Position numbers and translations under genes: made by a program
Notes under the pieces: model-generated
Seen by the model: the letters and a program-made list of their open reading frames with translations, nothing else
The model's database searches: none
What the model was told of the DNA's origin: nothing
Source of the DNA: JACSRF01 sp963695505
GTDB lineage: Bacteria; Chloroflexota; Anaerolineae; Promineifilales; Promineifilaceae
DNA: 64,000 nt
Direction: 5' to 3'
NCBI GenBank assembly: GCA_963695505.1
Contig: CAVOGX010000014.1
Location: 1-64,000 of the forward strand
In this document: piece by piece, positions 20,103-30,200 of the stretch
How positions within the stretch are numbered: position 1 is the stretch's first letter
Layout: each line of letters begins with the position of its first letter

Positions 20103-20140
20103 CAAAACGCTCCGTTTCGTCGGGGCGTTTTGTGTTTTTA
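20103..20140 (+). terminator. Rho-independent terminator after the pilin gene
   Basis: CAAAACGC-CCG and CGG-GCGTTTTG pair around TTTCGT with one mismatch, followed by TGTTTTT. Confidence 0.75.
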
Positions 20141-20170
20141 GGCCCATAACCTAAGAAACGGCCGTCTTTG

Positions 20171-20179
20171 TGCTATAAT
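20171..20179 (+). promoter_or_regulatory. Extended -10 element before the zinc-ribbon gene
   Basis: TGCTATAAT at 20171-20179 is a consensus extended -10 hexamer. I see no good -35 box. It lies 62 bases before the ATG at 20241, directly after an ACGGCCGT palindrome at 20,157. Confidence 0.45.
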
Positions 20180-20240
20180 TTGCGCCGGTAACGGTTCAGG
20201 CAGCACCAAGCAAGCCAGGCCAGAACCGCCGGAGAAAAGT

Positions 20241-20840
20241 ATGACCTTACCCTCCCTGGAAACTATCATTTCGTACCTGACCATTGTCGCGGCGGCATTG
20301 GGCGCATTGTTTGCCGCTTTGTGGCTCAGCCTCATTATTTGGGCTTTTCGCGACATGCGGCTGCGCTCCCGCGACCCTTTTGCCCAACTGCTGGCTGCGC
20401 TGTTAGTTGCAGCTTTGCCCGGCGTGGGCATCATCATTTACCTCATTTTACGCCCACCCGAAACATTGGCTGAAGCGTACGAGCGGGCGCTAGAAGAAGA
20501 AGCGCTGCTGCAAGAGATTGAGGAACGCCCGGCTTGTCCGGGATGCTCGCGCACAGTGCACGAAAACTGGATTCTTTGCCCTTTTTGCCATACGCGGCTG
20601 AAAAAGGCTTGTCCTGACTGTAACTCACTGATGGAATTGAACTGGAATTTATGCCCTTTTTGCGGAAACCAGCACATTGACCCCTACAAAACCGACTCGC
20701 CTGGTTCAGCCACGGCCGTTTTTAGCGACTCCATCCCGCCAATGGAAACGGCCGTTACCCCCGACTCCCCATCTGAGGATGAGCCAATACCAGCGGCAGA
20801 AACAACCCCACCGGACGACGAAAATCAAGCCGAAAGTTGA
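20241..20840 (+). CDS. Membrane protein with double zinc ribbon
   Basis: 199 residues. Two membrane helices lie at about residues 10-35 (YLTIVAAALGALFAALWLSL) and 48-72 (LLAALLVAALPGVGIIIYLI). A cytoplasmic acidic helix (EAYERALEEEALLQEIEE) follows. Residues 98-150 contain two treble-cysteine ribbons: CPGCSRTVHENWILCPFC and CPDCNSLMELNWNLCPFCG, eight Cys in four CxxC pairs. The tail is Pro/Glu-rich and disordered, and two ACGGCCGT copies in it encode TAVF and ETAVTP. The family function is unknown. The gene has its own promoter and converges on terC. Confidence 0.8.
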   Translation: MTLPSLETIISYLTIVAAALGALFAALWLSLIIWAFRDMRLRSRDPFAQLLAALLVAALPGVGIIIYLILRPPETLAEAYERALEEEALLQEIEERPACPGCSRTVHENWILCPFCHTRLKKACPDCNSLMELNWNLCPFCGNQHIDPYKTDSPGSATAVFSDSIPPMETAVTPDSPSEDEPIPAAETTPPDDENQAES

Positions 20841-20911
20841 TTTTCTCGTCCCAATTTGAGGTCTGCGAGCCACCCACCCATAACAGGTAACATCGCCACT
20901 AGAAAACAAAA

Positions 20912-20939
20912 AGGGTGAAGACCAGCTAATCTTCACCCT
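20912..20939 (-). terminator. Terminator for terC
   Basis: AGGGTGAAGA and TCTTCACCCT form a perfect 10-bp stem with an 8-base loop. On the minus strand it is followed by TTTTTGTTTT, so it ends the terC transcript; on the plus strand the tail is weaker. Confidence 0.85.
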
Positions 20940-20971
20940 CTCCCAAGTTTTTGGTCACGCTTCAATTTTGT

Positions 20972-21766
20972 TTAGTCTGTGCCACTTTCTGGAGCCGCTT
21001 TGCTTTCTGGTAAAGATGGGCGGTTGTGCAGCTTAACGGGCTGTTCAGCCTTGGAACGGACGCGAATATTCAACATTTCCACCCCAAAGCTAAAAGCCAT
21101 AGCAAAATATCCATAATTCTTCAGGTGCATCTCATGGGCGGCTTCGGCATTCCAACCTTCAATAACCAGCAGCGATCCAATGAGAATGAGAAAAGATAGA
21201 GCCAGCATTTTCATGGTAGGATGCTCTTCGACGAAGCGGCTGATAGCCCCTGAAGCAAATAACATTAACATCGCGGCAATGATAATGGCGGGAATCATCA
21301 CCCCGAGTACGCCTGAAATACCAACGGCCGTAATCACTGAATCCAGCGAGAAAACAATATCAATCACCACAACCTGAGATATGACCGAAGCCAGCGTCAC
21401 CATTTTCTTGGCTGTCGTGTGATCCTTCTCGGCCGCCTCTAGCTTTTCGTGGATTTCAAAAGTACTCTTACCAATCAAAAACAGCCCACCTACCAGGAGA
21501 ATTATATCCCGGCCGCTGAGGGCATTGCCCAATAAAGTTAAAACAGGTTCCGTCAAGCCCATCACCCAAGAAATAGCCAGCAGCAAGATGACGCGGCTGA
21601 CTACAGCCAGGCCAATGCCCAACTGCCGTCCCAGGTCCTGCTGATGTGCCGGCAGCTTCGCAGACAAAATTGCGATAAAAATTACGTTATCAATGCCTAA
21701 GACAATTTCCAGGCTGGTTAAAGTTAAAAAAGCAACCAGGTTTTCTGTAGTAAACAGTTCTGCCAT
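20972..21766 (-). CDS. TerC family integral membrane protein
   Basis: 264 residues from ATG 21766, chosen because AAAGGGG lies 8 bases upstream; an ATG at 21784 is less well placed. MAELFTTENLVAFLTLTSLE with EIVLGIDNVIFIAIL is the conserved acidic first motif of TerC, and IDIVFSLDSVITAVG is the matching second motif. About seven membrane helices are visible. TerC proteins are linked to tellurite resistance and, in other bacteria, to metalation of exported manganese proteins. The C-terminal 30 residues are hydrophilic. It is followed by its own terminator and preceded by the PPK2 gene on the same strand. Confidence 0.9.
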   Translation of the reverse strand: MAELFTTENLVAFLTLTSLEIVLGIDNVIFIAILSAKLPAHQQDLGRQLGIGLAVVSRVILLLAISWVMGLTEPVLTLLGNALSGRDIILLVGGLFLIGKSTFEIHEKLEAAEKDHTTAKKMVTLASVISQVVVIDIVFSLDSVITAVGISGVLGVMIPAIIIAAMLMLFASGAISRFVEEHPTMKMLALSFLILIGSLLVIEGWNAEAAHEMHLKNYGYFAMAFSFGVEMLNIRVRSKAEQPVKLHNRPSLPESKAAPESGTD

Positions 21767-21859
21767 TGCGTATTCCCCTTTCATGCACTGGGCAGGCTTA
21801 CCTTCACCTGCCCAATCTGGAAGTATTAAATGATTCTATCACCAGCAGCAATATACGCA

Positions 21860-22666
21860 TTACTGAATGACAACGTTGCTCAAGTCCTCTTCAGTGGTTG
21901 GGTACTGAGGGTTCATTTCTTGCAGTGTATTCACAATCACCCGGGTTACAGCCAGATTGCGGTACCATTTTTGGTTGGCCGGAATTATGTACCAGGGCGC
22001 CCAAGGTGTTGTACATTGGTTGAGCATTTCCTCGTAGGCCGCCATGTAGTCAGGCCAAAACTTCCGTTTTTCCAGGTCTTCCAGCGAAAATTTCCAATGC
22101 TTATCCGGCTCGTCAAGCCGGGACTGAAAGCGTTCGGCCTGCTCTTTTAATGAAATGTGTAGGTAAAATTTGAGAATAGTCGTCCTGGAATCATGCAGCA
22201 GCTTTTCAAATTGGTTGATGTGGGCGTAGCGGGGCCGCCATACCGCTTCGGGCACAATGTCGTGGACACGAACTACCAGCACATCTTCGTAATGGGAACG
22301 GTTAAAGACGCCAATCATACCCGCCGCAGGCACAACGTGATGGATGCGCCACAGAAAATCATGAGCTAGCTCAATTTTGCTGGGTACTTTGAAAGATTGC
22401 ACACGCACGCCTTGGGGATTCACGCCACGAAGAACGTTGCGAATGGTCCCGTCTTTTCCTCCGGCATCCATAGCCTGAAAAACTATGAGAAGCTTTTGTT
22501 TCCCCTCGGCATAAAGGCGCCTTTGCAGTTCAATGAATTCATCGCGCAGGGCTTTAAACTCGGTAACGGCCGTTTCTTTGCTGGCCGAGTAAAAATCCTT
22601 TCCATTCGTGGGTAAATCGGCTAGATTTATCTGATTTCCTGGTTCTAAACGGTGGGTATTGGGCAT
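21860..22666 (-). CDS. PPK2 family polyphosphate:nucleotide phosphotransferase
   Basis: 268 residues, single-domain PPK2. Walker A is in VFQAMDAGGKDGTIRNVLRG, the Walker B region is GVFNRSHYEDVLVVRVHDIV, and the lid module with Arg residues is in RFQSRLDEPDKHWKFSLEDL. WPDYMAAYEEML and APWYIIPANQKWYRNLAV are conserved C-terminal motifs. Enzymes of this group phosphorylate nucleotides with polyphosphate; class (AMP, ADP or GDP specific) cannot be fixed by eye. The ACGGCCGT copy at 22,565 encodes ETAVT in the N-terminal region. Confidence 0.92.
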   Translation of the reverse strand: MPNTHRLEPGNQINLADLPTNGKDFYSASKETAVTEFKALRDEFIELQRRLYAEGKQKLLIVFQAMDAGGKDGTIRNVLRGVNPQGVRVQSFKVPSKIELAHDFLWRIHHVVPAAGMIGVFNRSHYEDVLVVRVHDIVPEAVWRPRYAHINQFEKLLHDSRTTILKFYLHISLKEQAERFQSRLDEPDKHWKFSLEDLEKRKFWPDYMAAYEEMLNQCTTPWAPWYIIPANQKWYRNLAVTRVIVNTLQEMNPQYPTTEEDLSNVVIQ

Positions 22667-22699
22667 GGCATTGTCCTCGTAAATGATTTTACAACATAC

Positions 22700-22714
22700 T
22701 TAACACGCTGTTAA
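22700..22714. promoter_or_regulatory. Palindrome TTAACA-CGC-TGTTAA in a divergent promoter region
   Basis: Perfect 6-bp arms around CGC, lying between the divergent PPK2 gene (start 22666) and the cyclase gene (start 22832). It has the size of a dimeric repressor site. No regulator is encoded beside it. Confidence 0.35.
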
Positions 22715-22831
22715 TGGCAATTTTAAGGTGTATTGCGTAACATAGCAGGCGATTGTGTAGTAGTTTGCCGAAGTATACCAAACCTGGCAAGATGTTTGAT
22801 AAGCTTGGCCGCATCTGTCAGCCCAAACCCT

Positions 22832-25800
22832 ATGATAATTTGCCAAAAATGCGGGTCTGAAAATTCAGAAGACTTTACTTTTTGTGGTTACTGTGGTCAA
22901 ACCCTCCGCAGCCATTCTGGCGACCTTTCCTCCGCAGATCTGGATCATCTCCGGACTTATTTACCCCTCGCCCTCATCGAGTCCCTGCAAATTGACCGGG
23001 CCGCCCCTTCCCCTCAGCTCATCCAAGAATGCGTGAATCACCTGGCAGCGCTGCTGGAAACGGCCGCTTCCCATCTGCCTGATTACGTGGTGGAGTACGT
23101 TTTACAAGACCCCACGCCGGGCCGCGCGGGGGGGCAGTTTGTAAAAGGCACTTTGCTCTTTGCCGACATTAGCGGCTTTACGGCCATGTCTGAAAAGCTT
23201 AACCAAATTGGCCGTGAAGGTGCAGAAGAAATCACGACTATTATCAACCGCACCTTCAGCACGATGCTGACCATTCTTCGTGAACATGGTGGCCAGCTCA
23301 TCAAGTTTGGCGGCGATGCGCTGCTGGGGCTTTTCCCAGAACGGCCGTTTTCCTCCGGCGTAAGCACCCAAACACACCAAAGCGCTACCATCGCCACTCA
23401 GGCTGCTCTGCACATGCAAGCTGCCATCAGCGAATTCGCCGAAGCCGTCACCTCCCAGGGTTCCTTCCCTTTGCGTATGAAAGTGGGTGTGCATACCGGC
23501 CAGTTTTTTGCTGCACAGCTAGGTTCGCCCCAAAATATGGAGTACGCCCTTTTCGGGCAAGACGTCAATGCCACAGCCGCCATTGAATCGGCCGCTTCTG
23601 CCGGGCAAGTATTGCTGGATCAAGCTACTTACTCCGCCATTGACGTGCCGTGTACGGCCGTTCCCCTACCCCATAAGCCCCATTACCTGGTTGTCCAAGA
23701 CCTGGAGCCTATCGACGCCCGGCCATCACCTCCGGTCCACTTGCTTCCTAAACCAATTCAGCCTGACCTCGATACCCTGCACCGTGCTGTCCAACTGCTA
23801 GATGCCCTTACACCATACCTGCCCGTGGGGCTGCTGGCCCGCCTGGCCAGTGACCCTAACGCCCCCAGCCTGGCTGGGGAACACCGGCTGGTAGGCATCC
23901 TCTTTGCCAACGTGCATGGTCTTGGACACATTGCCGATCGGCTGGGGCCGGGCCAAGAAGCACAAATTGTTGCCGCCCTCAACCAGTACTTTGTCAGCAC
24001 CTCAAAGGCGCTGGCGAGATATGGCGGCGTTGTCAATAAAACTGACCTTTACGACCATGGCGACAAGCTGCTGGTGTTATTTGGCGCGCCCATTGCCCAT
24101 GAAGATGACGCCGAGCGGGCTGTACGCGGCGCATTAGGAATAGAGACTGTTTTGCAAGAATTGGCTGAAAGGCTGCCGCTTGAAATTGGCTTGCCAGACT
24201 TGCAGCTAACCCAGCATGTGGGCATCAGCTATGGTTACGTGTTTGCCGGGTACGTTGGCGCAGATTGGCGTCACGAATACACTGTCATGGGCGACCAGGT
24301 TAATCTTTCAGCAAGGTTGATGAGCACGGCAAACTCTGGGCAAATCATTGTCAGCAGCAATGTGCGGCGCAAGGTGCAATCCCTTTTTGAGTTAACCCCT
24401 CAAGGGGAGGTGCCGCTGAAGGGCAAGAGCGAGCCAGTGCCCATTTTTGCCGTCAACGGGCTGCGCGCCGTACCGGAAGCGGCTCGGGGCTTGGGCTACG
24501 TCCGCTCCCCGCTGGTCGGCCGGGAAGGGGAATGGCAGCAGTTGGAAACGGCCGTTTCCGCCCTCCTGCAAAAACAAGGCCAGATAGTTGCCCTCATCGG
24601 TGAGGCGGGTTTAGGCAAGTCCCGCTTAATAGAAGAGCTCCGGCAAAAAATCGGCGCGGGGCAAAACCGTCAAATTGCCGCGAGATGGGTTGAAGGGCGC
24701 TGCCTTTCCTATACTGAATCTGTCAGCTACTGGGTCTTCCAAGAGCTACTGCGCCAGGCCGTCAATCTACAGACTAACGAAGAGCCAGACGTAGCGCTGC
24801 ATACGCTGCGTCACGCTCTAGAAGATATCTGGTCCCCAGAAGACCTGGCAGCCAACCTTCCCTATATCGTCAATTTTCTTAACTTGCCTTTGGACGAAGC
24901 CCAGCAAGAGAAAATTCGATATCTCGATGCGGAAGCACTCCAACGGCGAACCTTTGTCGCCCTCCGCTCATTATTGGATTCCTACGTTCAACCCGGCCCG
25001 CTCCTCGTTGTTCTAGACGATATTCATTGGATTGATAATGCCTCTGCTAAACTTTTGGAATACCTGATGCCCGCAGTCAACCAGTTACCGGTTATGTGGC
25101 TCCTTGTTTTCCGTCCGGAATATGGCAAAAGCTGCCTGGAACTGCGCAATAAAGCCGCCTGTGAGTATCATCACTGTTACACGGAAATAAATCTGGAACC
25201 GCTGGATAAAACCGGGAGTCATGCTTTACTGAAAAATTTAGTGGGGCAAGCAAAATGGCCGCAAGCAGTTGAAAAGTTACTGCTTGACCGCACTGAGGGC
25301 AATCCACTCTATTTAGAAGAAGTGCTCCGCGCCCTCATCAACGATAATCTGCTAGTGAGTAATGAAGCAGGCCAATGGGTAGTCAACGGAGACGTAGCCA
25401 GCCTGAATGTGCCAGACACCCTGCAAGGGGTGATGATGGCCCGTTTGGACCGTCTGGCAGAACCTAACCGCTGGACAGCCCAAGTAGCTTCCATCGTAGG
25501 GCGTACCTTCCCCTATGACGTCCTTTCCCACATCACCTTTCATGATAACGTCCAGGCTGTCAGTCCGCGGCTGGTGCAGTTGCAGCAGTCAGAAATCATT
25601 GAAGAAGCGCAGCGTTCCCCAGAACTGATTTACTCTTTCTTGCATGGCTTGATGCAGGAGGTTTGCTACAGCAGCTTGGCAGTGCGCGCGCGCCGAGAGT
25701 ATCACCGGCGAATTGCTCAATATTTGGATGAAAATCGAGCCGGTGGTTGGGGAGACTCACAAAGCATTTTGCCCGTTATCGCTCACCACGCCTATATCGG

Positions 25801-27187
25801 CCAGGACTGGGCTACAGCCCTGCGCTACCAGATTCAGTCGGGTTGGCAAGCCAAACAGCTCTTTGCAAATCTGGAAGCAATAGACCACTTTTCAAAAGCC
25901 CAGGAATGCACCAGACATTTGGAAGATGAGAACACCCACCGCGCGCGACTGGTGATCTTAACTTCTTTAGGTGAATTATTGGTCAATACAAGCCGTTACG
26001 AGGAGGCTGAAGAGAAGCTTGGTGCAGCCTATTCCTTAGCACAAGCCATGAACGACATGGAAGTGCAGGCGGCTGTTTGCCGCTGGCTGGCCCGTTCATT
26101 TGAACTTCGCGGTATGTATGCTGAAGCTTTTGCCTGGATTGATCGGGGGTTGTCGGCACTAAACGAACGGGAAACGGCCGAATCTGCACAGTTACTCCTC
26201 ATCGCCGGGTTGATCCATATTCGGCAGGGAGACTACGACAGCGCTTCGTCTCGCTGCCAGCAAGCGCTGGCGATTGCCGAAAAACTCGGCGAAGTCACAG
26301 CCCGCGCCCGGGCCTACAATTTACTGGGTATCACCTACCTGCGCACCAACAGCCAGATGGCCATCGAAAGCTTCCAGCGCGCTTTTAATTTGTACCAGGC
26401 GGCGGGAGATTTATACGGTCAGGCCACGTCCCATAATCTGGTGGCCAACGCCTATTTCAACCTGGGTCATTGGCGGCAGGCAGATGAGCATTACCGGCAG
26501 GCCCGGCAGCTATTTAGCCAGATTGGCGACGTGTACAATTGGGCCATGGCGGACAACAATTTAGGAGGCATTGCCTTAAATCGGGGGCACCTGGATGAAG
26601 CGTTAACCTTTTACCAGGAAGCCCTCCACTCGTTGGAGAAAATTTCGGCGTCAGATTATGTGTTAGGCCTCATCGAGATGAATTTGGGGGCAACATTCAT
26701 TCGGCGCCGGGAATTAGAGCAGGCATCACGCTATTTACAATCCAGCCAGAAACGTTTTGCCGAAGCAAAAACCAGGGAGTTTTTGCCGGAACTTTACCGG
26801 CATCAAAGCCGGGCTGCTTTGCTGGCGGGCAAGCTTTATGAGGCCAGCTCAGCAGCAAAGAAAGCGCTATTTCTTTCGCGGGAGCTGGCCATGCGGGACG
26901 AAGAGGGAGCCGCGCAGGCATTGCTGGGCGAGGTAGCTCTTGCCAACGGTGTCTATGAGGAAGCTGTAAAGTGGCTGACGGAAAGCGTGGCCGTCTTGGA
27001 AGAGGTAGGTGAAGAGTACCTGTTAGGGCGCAGCCGTTTTGCCCTGGCTCAGGCCCACACCAGTTTGCATAATAACGCGGAAGCTTTGGCAGTGTTAAAG
27101 CCCGCACTGGAGACTTTTGAAAGGCTGGAAGCATCGTTGGATATTACGGCCGTTCATGCGCTGCAAAATAAAATTCTATCATCCTAG
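22832..27187 (+). CDS. Tandem class III cyclase domains, AAA-type ATPase and TPR regulator
   Basis: 1,451 residues from ATG 22832; an in-frame TTG at 22733 would add 33 residues unlike the family. Residues 1-25 are a zinc ribbon (CQKCGSENSEDFTFCGYCG). A first cyclase domain at about 105-270 has metal Asp in LLFADISGFTAMSEKL and the second Asp in IKFGGDALLGLF. A second cyclase domain at about 350-550 reads GILFANVHGLGHIADRL, so the first metal Asp is Asn, while HGDKLLVLFGAP keeps the second. Walker A of the ATPase is ALIGEAGLGKSRLIEEL (about 588), Walker B LLVVLDDIHWID. Residues 1030-1451 are TPRs (RAYNLLGITYLRTN and similar). It probably senses and signals in the cytoplasm. It ends 49 bp before the giant protease gene. 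Confidence 0.88.
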   Translation: MIICQKCGSENSEDFTFCGYCGQTLRSHSGDLSSADLDHLRTYLPLALIESLQIDRAAPSPQLIQECVNHLAALLETAASHLPDYVVEYVLQDPTPGRAGGQFVKGTLLFADISGFTAMSEKLNQIGREGAEEITTIINRTFSTMLTILREHGGQLIKFGGDALLGLFPERPFSSGVSTQTHQSATIATQAALHMQAAISEFAEAVTSQGSFPLRMKVGVHTGQFFAAQLGSPQNMEYALFGQDVNATAAIESAASAGQVLLDQATYSAIDVPCTAVPLPHKPHYLVVQDLEPIDARPSPPVHLLPKPIQPDLDTLHRAVQLLDALTPYLPVGLLARLASDPNAPSLAGEHRLVGILFANVHGLGHIADRLGPGQEAQIVAALNQYFVSTSKALARYGGVVNKTDLYDHGDKLLVLFGAPIAHEDDAERAVRGALGIETVLQELAERLPLEIGLPDLQLTQHVGISYGYVFAGYVGADWRHEYTVMGDQVNLSARLMSTANSGQIIVSSNVRRKVQSLFELTPQGEVPLKGKSEPVPIFAVNGLRAVPEAARGLGYVRSPLVGREGEWQQLETAVSALLQKQGQIVALIGEAGLGKSRLIEELRQKIGAGQNRQIAARWVEGRCLSYTESVSYWVFQELLRQAVNLQTNEEPDVALHTLRHALEDIWSPEDLAANLPYIVNFLNLPLDEAQQEKIRYLDAEALQRRTFVALRSLLDSYVQPGPLLVVLDDIHWIDNASAKLLEYLMPAVNQLPVMWLLVFRPEYGKSCLELRNKAACEYHHCYTEINLEPLDKTGSHALLKNLVGQAKWPQAVEKLLLDRTEGNPLYLEEVLRALINDNLLVSNEAGQWVVNGDVASLNVPDTLQGVMMARLDRLAEPNRWTAQVASIVGRTFPYDVLSHITFHDNVQAVSPRLVQLQQSEIIEEAQRSPELIYSFLHGLMQEVCYSSLAVRARREYHRRIAQYLDENRAGGWGDSQSILPVIAHHAYIGQDWATALRYQIQSGWQAKQLFANLEAIDHFSKAQECTRHLEDENTHRARLVILTSLGELLVNTSRYEEAEEKLGAAYSLAQAMNDMEVQAAVCRWLARSFELRGMYAEAFAWIDRGLSALNERETAESAQLLLIAGLIHIRQGDYDSASSRCQQALAIAEKLGEVTARARAYNLLGITYLRTNSQMAIESFQRAFNLYQAAGDLYGQATSHNLVANAYFNLGHWRQADEHYRQARQLFSQIGDVYNWAMADNNLGGIALNRGHLDEALTFYQEALHSLEKISASDYVLGLIEMNLGATFIRRRELEQASRYLQSSQKRFAEAKTREFLPELYRHQSRAALLAGKLYEASSAAKKALFLSRELAMRDEEGAAQALLGEVALANGVYEEAVKWLTESVAVLEEVGEEYLLGRSRFALAQAHTSLHNNAEALAVLKPALETFERLEASLDITAVHALQNKILSS

Positions 27188-27236
27188 TGAGCATCTAAAC
27201 CCCACCGTTTTTCTGTGTGTGAAGGAGAAAAGAACC

Positions 27237-30200
27237 ATGAAAGCTCGTCTGTTGGCTATTTTGCTGCCCCTGCTGATGGGAACGGCCGTTCTGGCTGTCT
27301 TGTTGGCCATCAGTTCCCCCGGCCCGGTAGCGGCCGTGCCCGCTGCCCCGCAAGTCCCTGCCGCGGCGGGGGATGTTTATCGCGCCTCAGTCAGCGGTCA
27401 GGTTTTAGACCCTAACTTTGGTTCAAATGGCGCTATTTTTCACGACCTCTCCACCGGGTACAGTTATGCCAAAGAGGTCATTCAGGACAACCAAAGCGGC
27501 AAGCTCATCGTAGCCGGCACTGCCGGTGACGGTCCACACCATGCCTTCCTCACCCGCTACAATCTGGATGGTTCCCTGGACACAACCTTCGGCAATGGAG
27601 GCAGTATCCTCAGCCCCTTTGATAGCAATGGCAACGCGCTGGTACAGCAAATCGATGGGGCCATTATTTTGGCAGGGAAGATTCTCGACCCCGCAGGCGA
27701 TGACATATTTGTGGCCCGCTTCGGCCCGAACGGCGACCTGGATGATACATTTGGCGATGACGGTTTTGCGACCATCGATTTAGGCTTGAATGAAGAAGCA
27801 ACGGCCGTTTCCCTCGATGCAGACGGCCGTATAGTCGTTGCTGGTCATGACATCTCTGGCTCCCGTTTCTTCATCCTGCGCCTTGACGGCAGTGGCGACC
27901 TTGACCTCAGCTTTGCTGGCAGCGGCTCTGTTACAGGCGATTTTTCAGGCAATAACGCCTTCGTCTACGACCTGCTCATTGACGGCACGGGCAATATCCT
28001 CGTTGCCGGTTCCCGATTCCTCTCCGCCAACACCGATTTTGCCCTGGCACGTTACACCAGCGATGGCGCCCCCGACGACACCTTTGGCACCGGCGGTGTG
28101 GCAGCCTATGATTTTAACGGCGGTACGGACATTGCTTATGCCATGGCCCTGGTAGATACGCAAATTCTCCTGGCTGGCACCGCCTGGAACTTGAGTACCT
28201 CCAGTTATGACTTCGCCCTTGTGCAATTTAATAGCAACGGAACCGTTGACACCTCTTTTCCACCGATATTAGACGATATTACCAGTTTCGATGAACAGCT
28301 CTATGGATTAGCTGTCAACTCTACTGACGGTTCTATTGTCGTAGGTGGCGTTGTGCAAGACTATAGCAACAACGACTTTCTGGTTGCCCGCTACATCAAT
28401 TCTGGGAGCCGCGACGATTCCTTTGGCGGAGGTAGCGGTTTCGTCCGCACCGATATTGGCGGCACTTCTGACGTCGCTTATGCGCTACTTTTGCAGTCCA
28501 ACGATGCCATTGTGCTGGCCGGGCAGGGTGGCATAAACGTGGCCTTAGCCCGCTATGACGCCGCTGGGCAGCTAGACCGCACCTTTGACGGCGATGGCAA
28601 AGTCCTGACGCCCTTAGGCGATGCTCACGACAATGGCAAGGACGTGGCACTGCAAGATGACGGAAAGATTGTCGTGGCTAGCTATGCCACCGACGTTCTT
28701 GGCTTCGCCACCTTCACGGCCAGCCGCTACAACCCCGACGGCTCGCGGGATGCCGGCTTTGGGCAAAATGGGGTGGCTACTGTGCAAATTGCACCACAGA
28801 CCTATGATGAAGCGCAAGCCGTCGCTATCCAACCCGACGGCAAAATTCTGCTGGCCGGTAAAAGCCGCAGCATTACTTACGATACCTTTTATGCGCTGGT
28901 CCGCTTAAACTCTAACGGCACGCTGGATCAAACCTTCGGCAACGGAGGTACGTTAACCGGTACGCTGGGCTCGGGTTACAGCGGGTTCAATGACGTTGCC
29001 GTGCAAGAAGACGGCCGTATTGTGGCCGTGGGGTTCATTGATACCAGTTTTGGTGAAGGCTCATATATCCCTGTGACCGCTCGTTTTTGGGGGGATGGCG
29101 CAGCGGATACAACTTTTGGTAACCAGGGCTTCATCACCGAAACTCTCAGCTATTATGGGGCCGAAGCAAAGGCTGTACTCATTCAACCTGACGGTAAGCT
29201 CCTGGTTGGCGGGGATGCATACGATTTCGATGCCGATTTTTTGCTGCTGCGTTACGAAAGTGACGGGTCGACTGATCTTTCATTTGGGGCAAACGGCATT
29301 GTGGCCACCGACATCCTCAGCGGCGATGACTATTTGAATGACATCGCTTTACAGCCCGATGGCAAAATCATTGCTGTAGGAAGCGCTGGGGATTTCGACT
29401 ATACAGGCAGCTCCTTTGGGGTCATCCGCTACAATGAAGATGGTACCCTCGACACCTCCTTTGGCCCCGGCCTGCCACCGCCGGAACAAGGGCAGCCCGG
29501 CCCTGTCAACAGTGTGGCCGAAGGGGGCGCCCTAACCATTGACTTCAGGGGGGATTATGCTGAAGCATACTTTGTAGACTTGCTGCCAGACGGCCGTATT
29601 CTGGTTGCGGGCAGCGATTATGGCATGCCCAACACCATGGCCCTGGCCCAAATTACTCCCAATGGCTTTCCTGACCCATCTTTTGGGAAAAACGGTAAAG
29701 TAACTTTTAGTCCCTTGGGTGGTAACTCTTTCATGTACGGCGCGGCTTTACAGCCAGATGGCTTGCTGCTGCTTACCGGTTCAGAAGGGCCCAACACGGT
29801 GGTAGCTCGTTTTGGTTCCCGTGGCCTGGAGGGAAATGGTGATACTTTCGTGTCGGCGCTATCCGGAGACGGCCGTTTCGTGGCCTTCCTCTCCGCTGCC
29901 GATAATCTGGTTCCTGGCGACTACAACAACACTACGGACGTATTTGTACATGACCGCTTGCTCAACCAGACCACCCGCGTTTCCGTATCCAGTGCCGGGC
30001 AGGAAGCGAACGCCGCTTCTTTCGCCGTAGACATTTCGGCCGACGGCCGTTTTGTGGCCTTCGAGTCTGACGCCAGCAATCTCGTGTTCAGCGACACCAA
30101 CAGCCTCAGCGACATCTTCATCCACGATCGGCATACCGGCGAAACCTACCTGGCCAGCGTCAACAACCTGGATATTCAGGCCAATGGCGGCTCTTACGCA

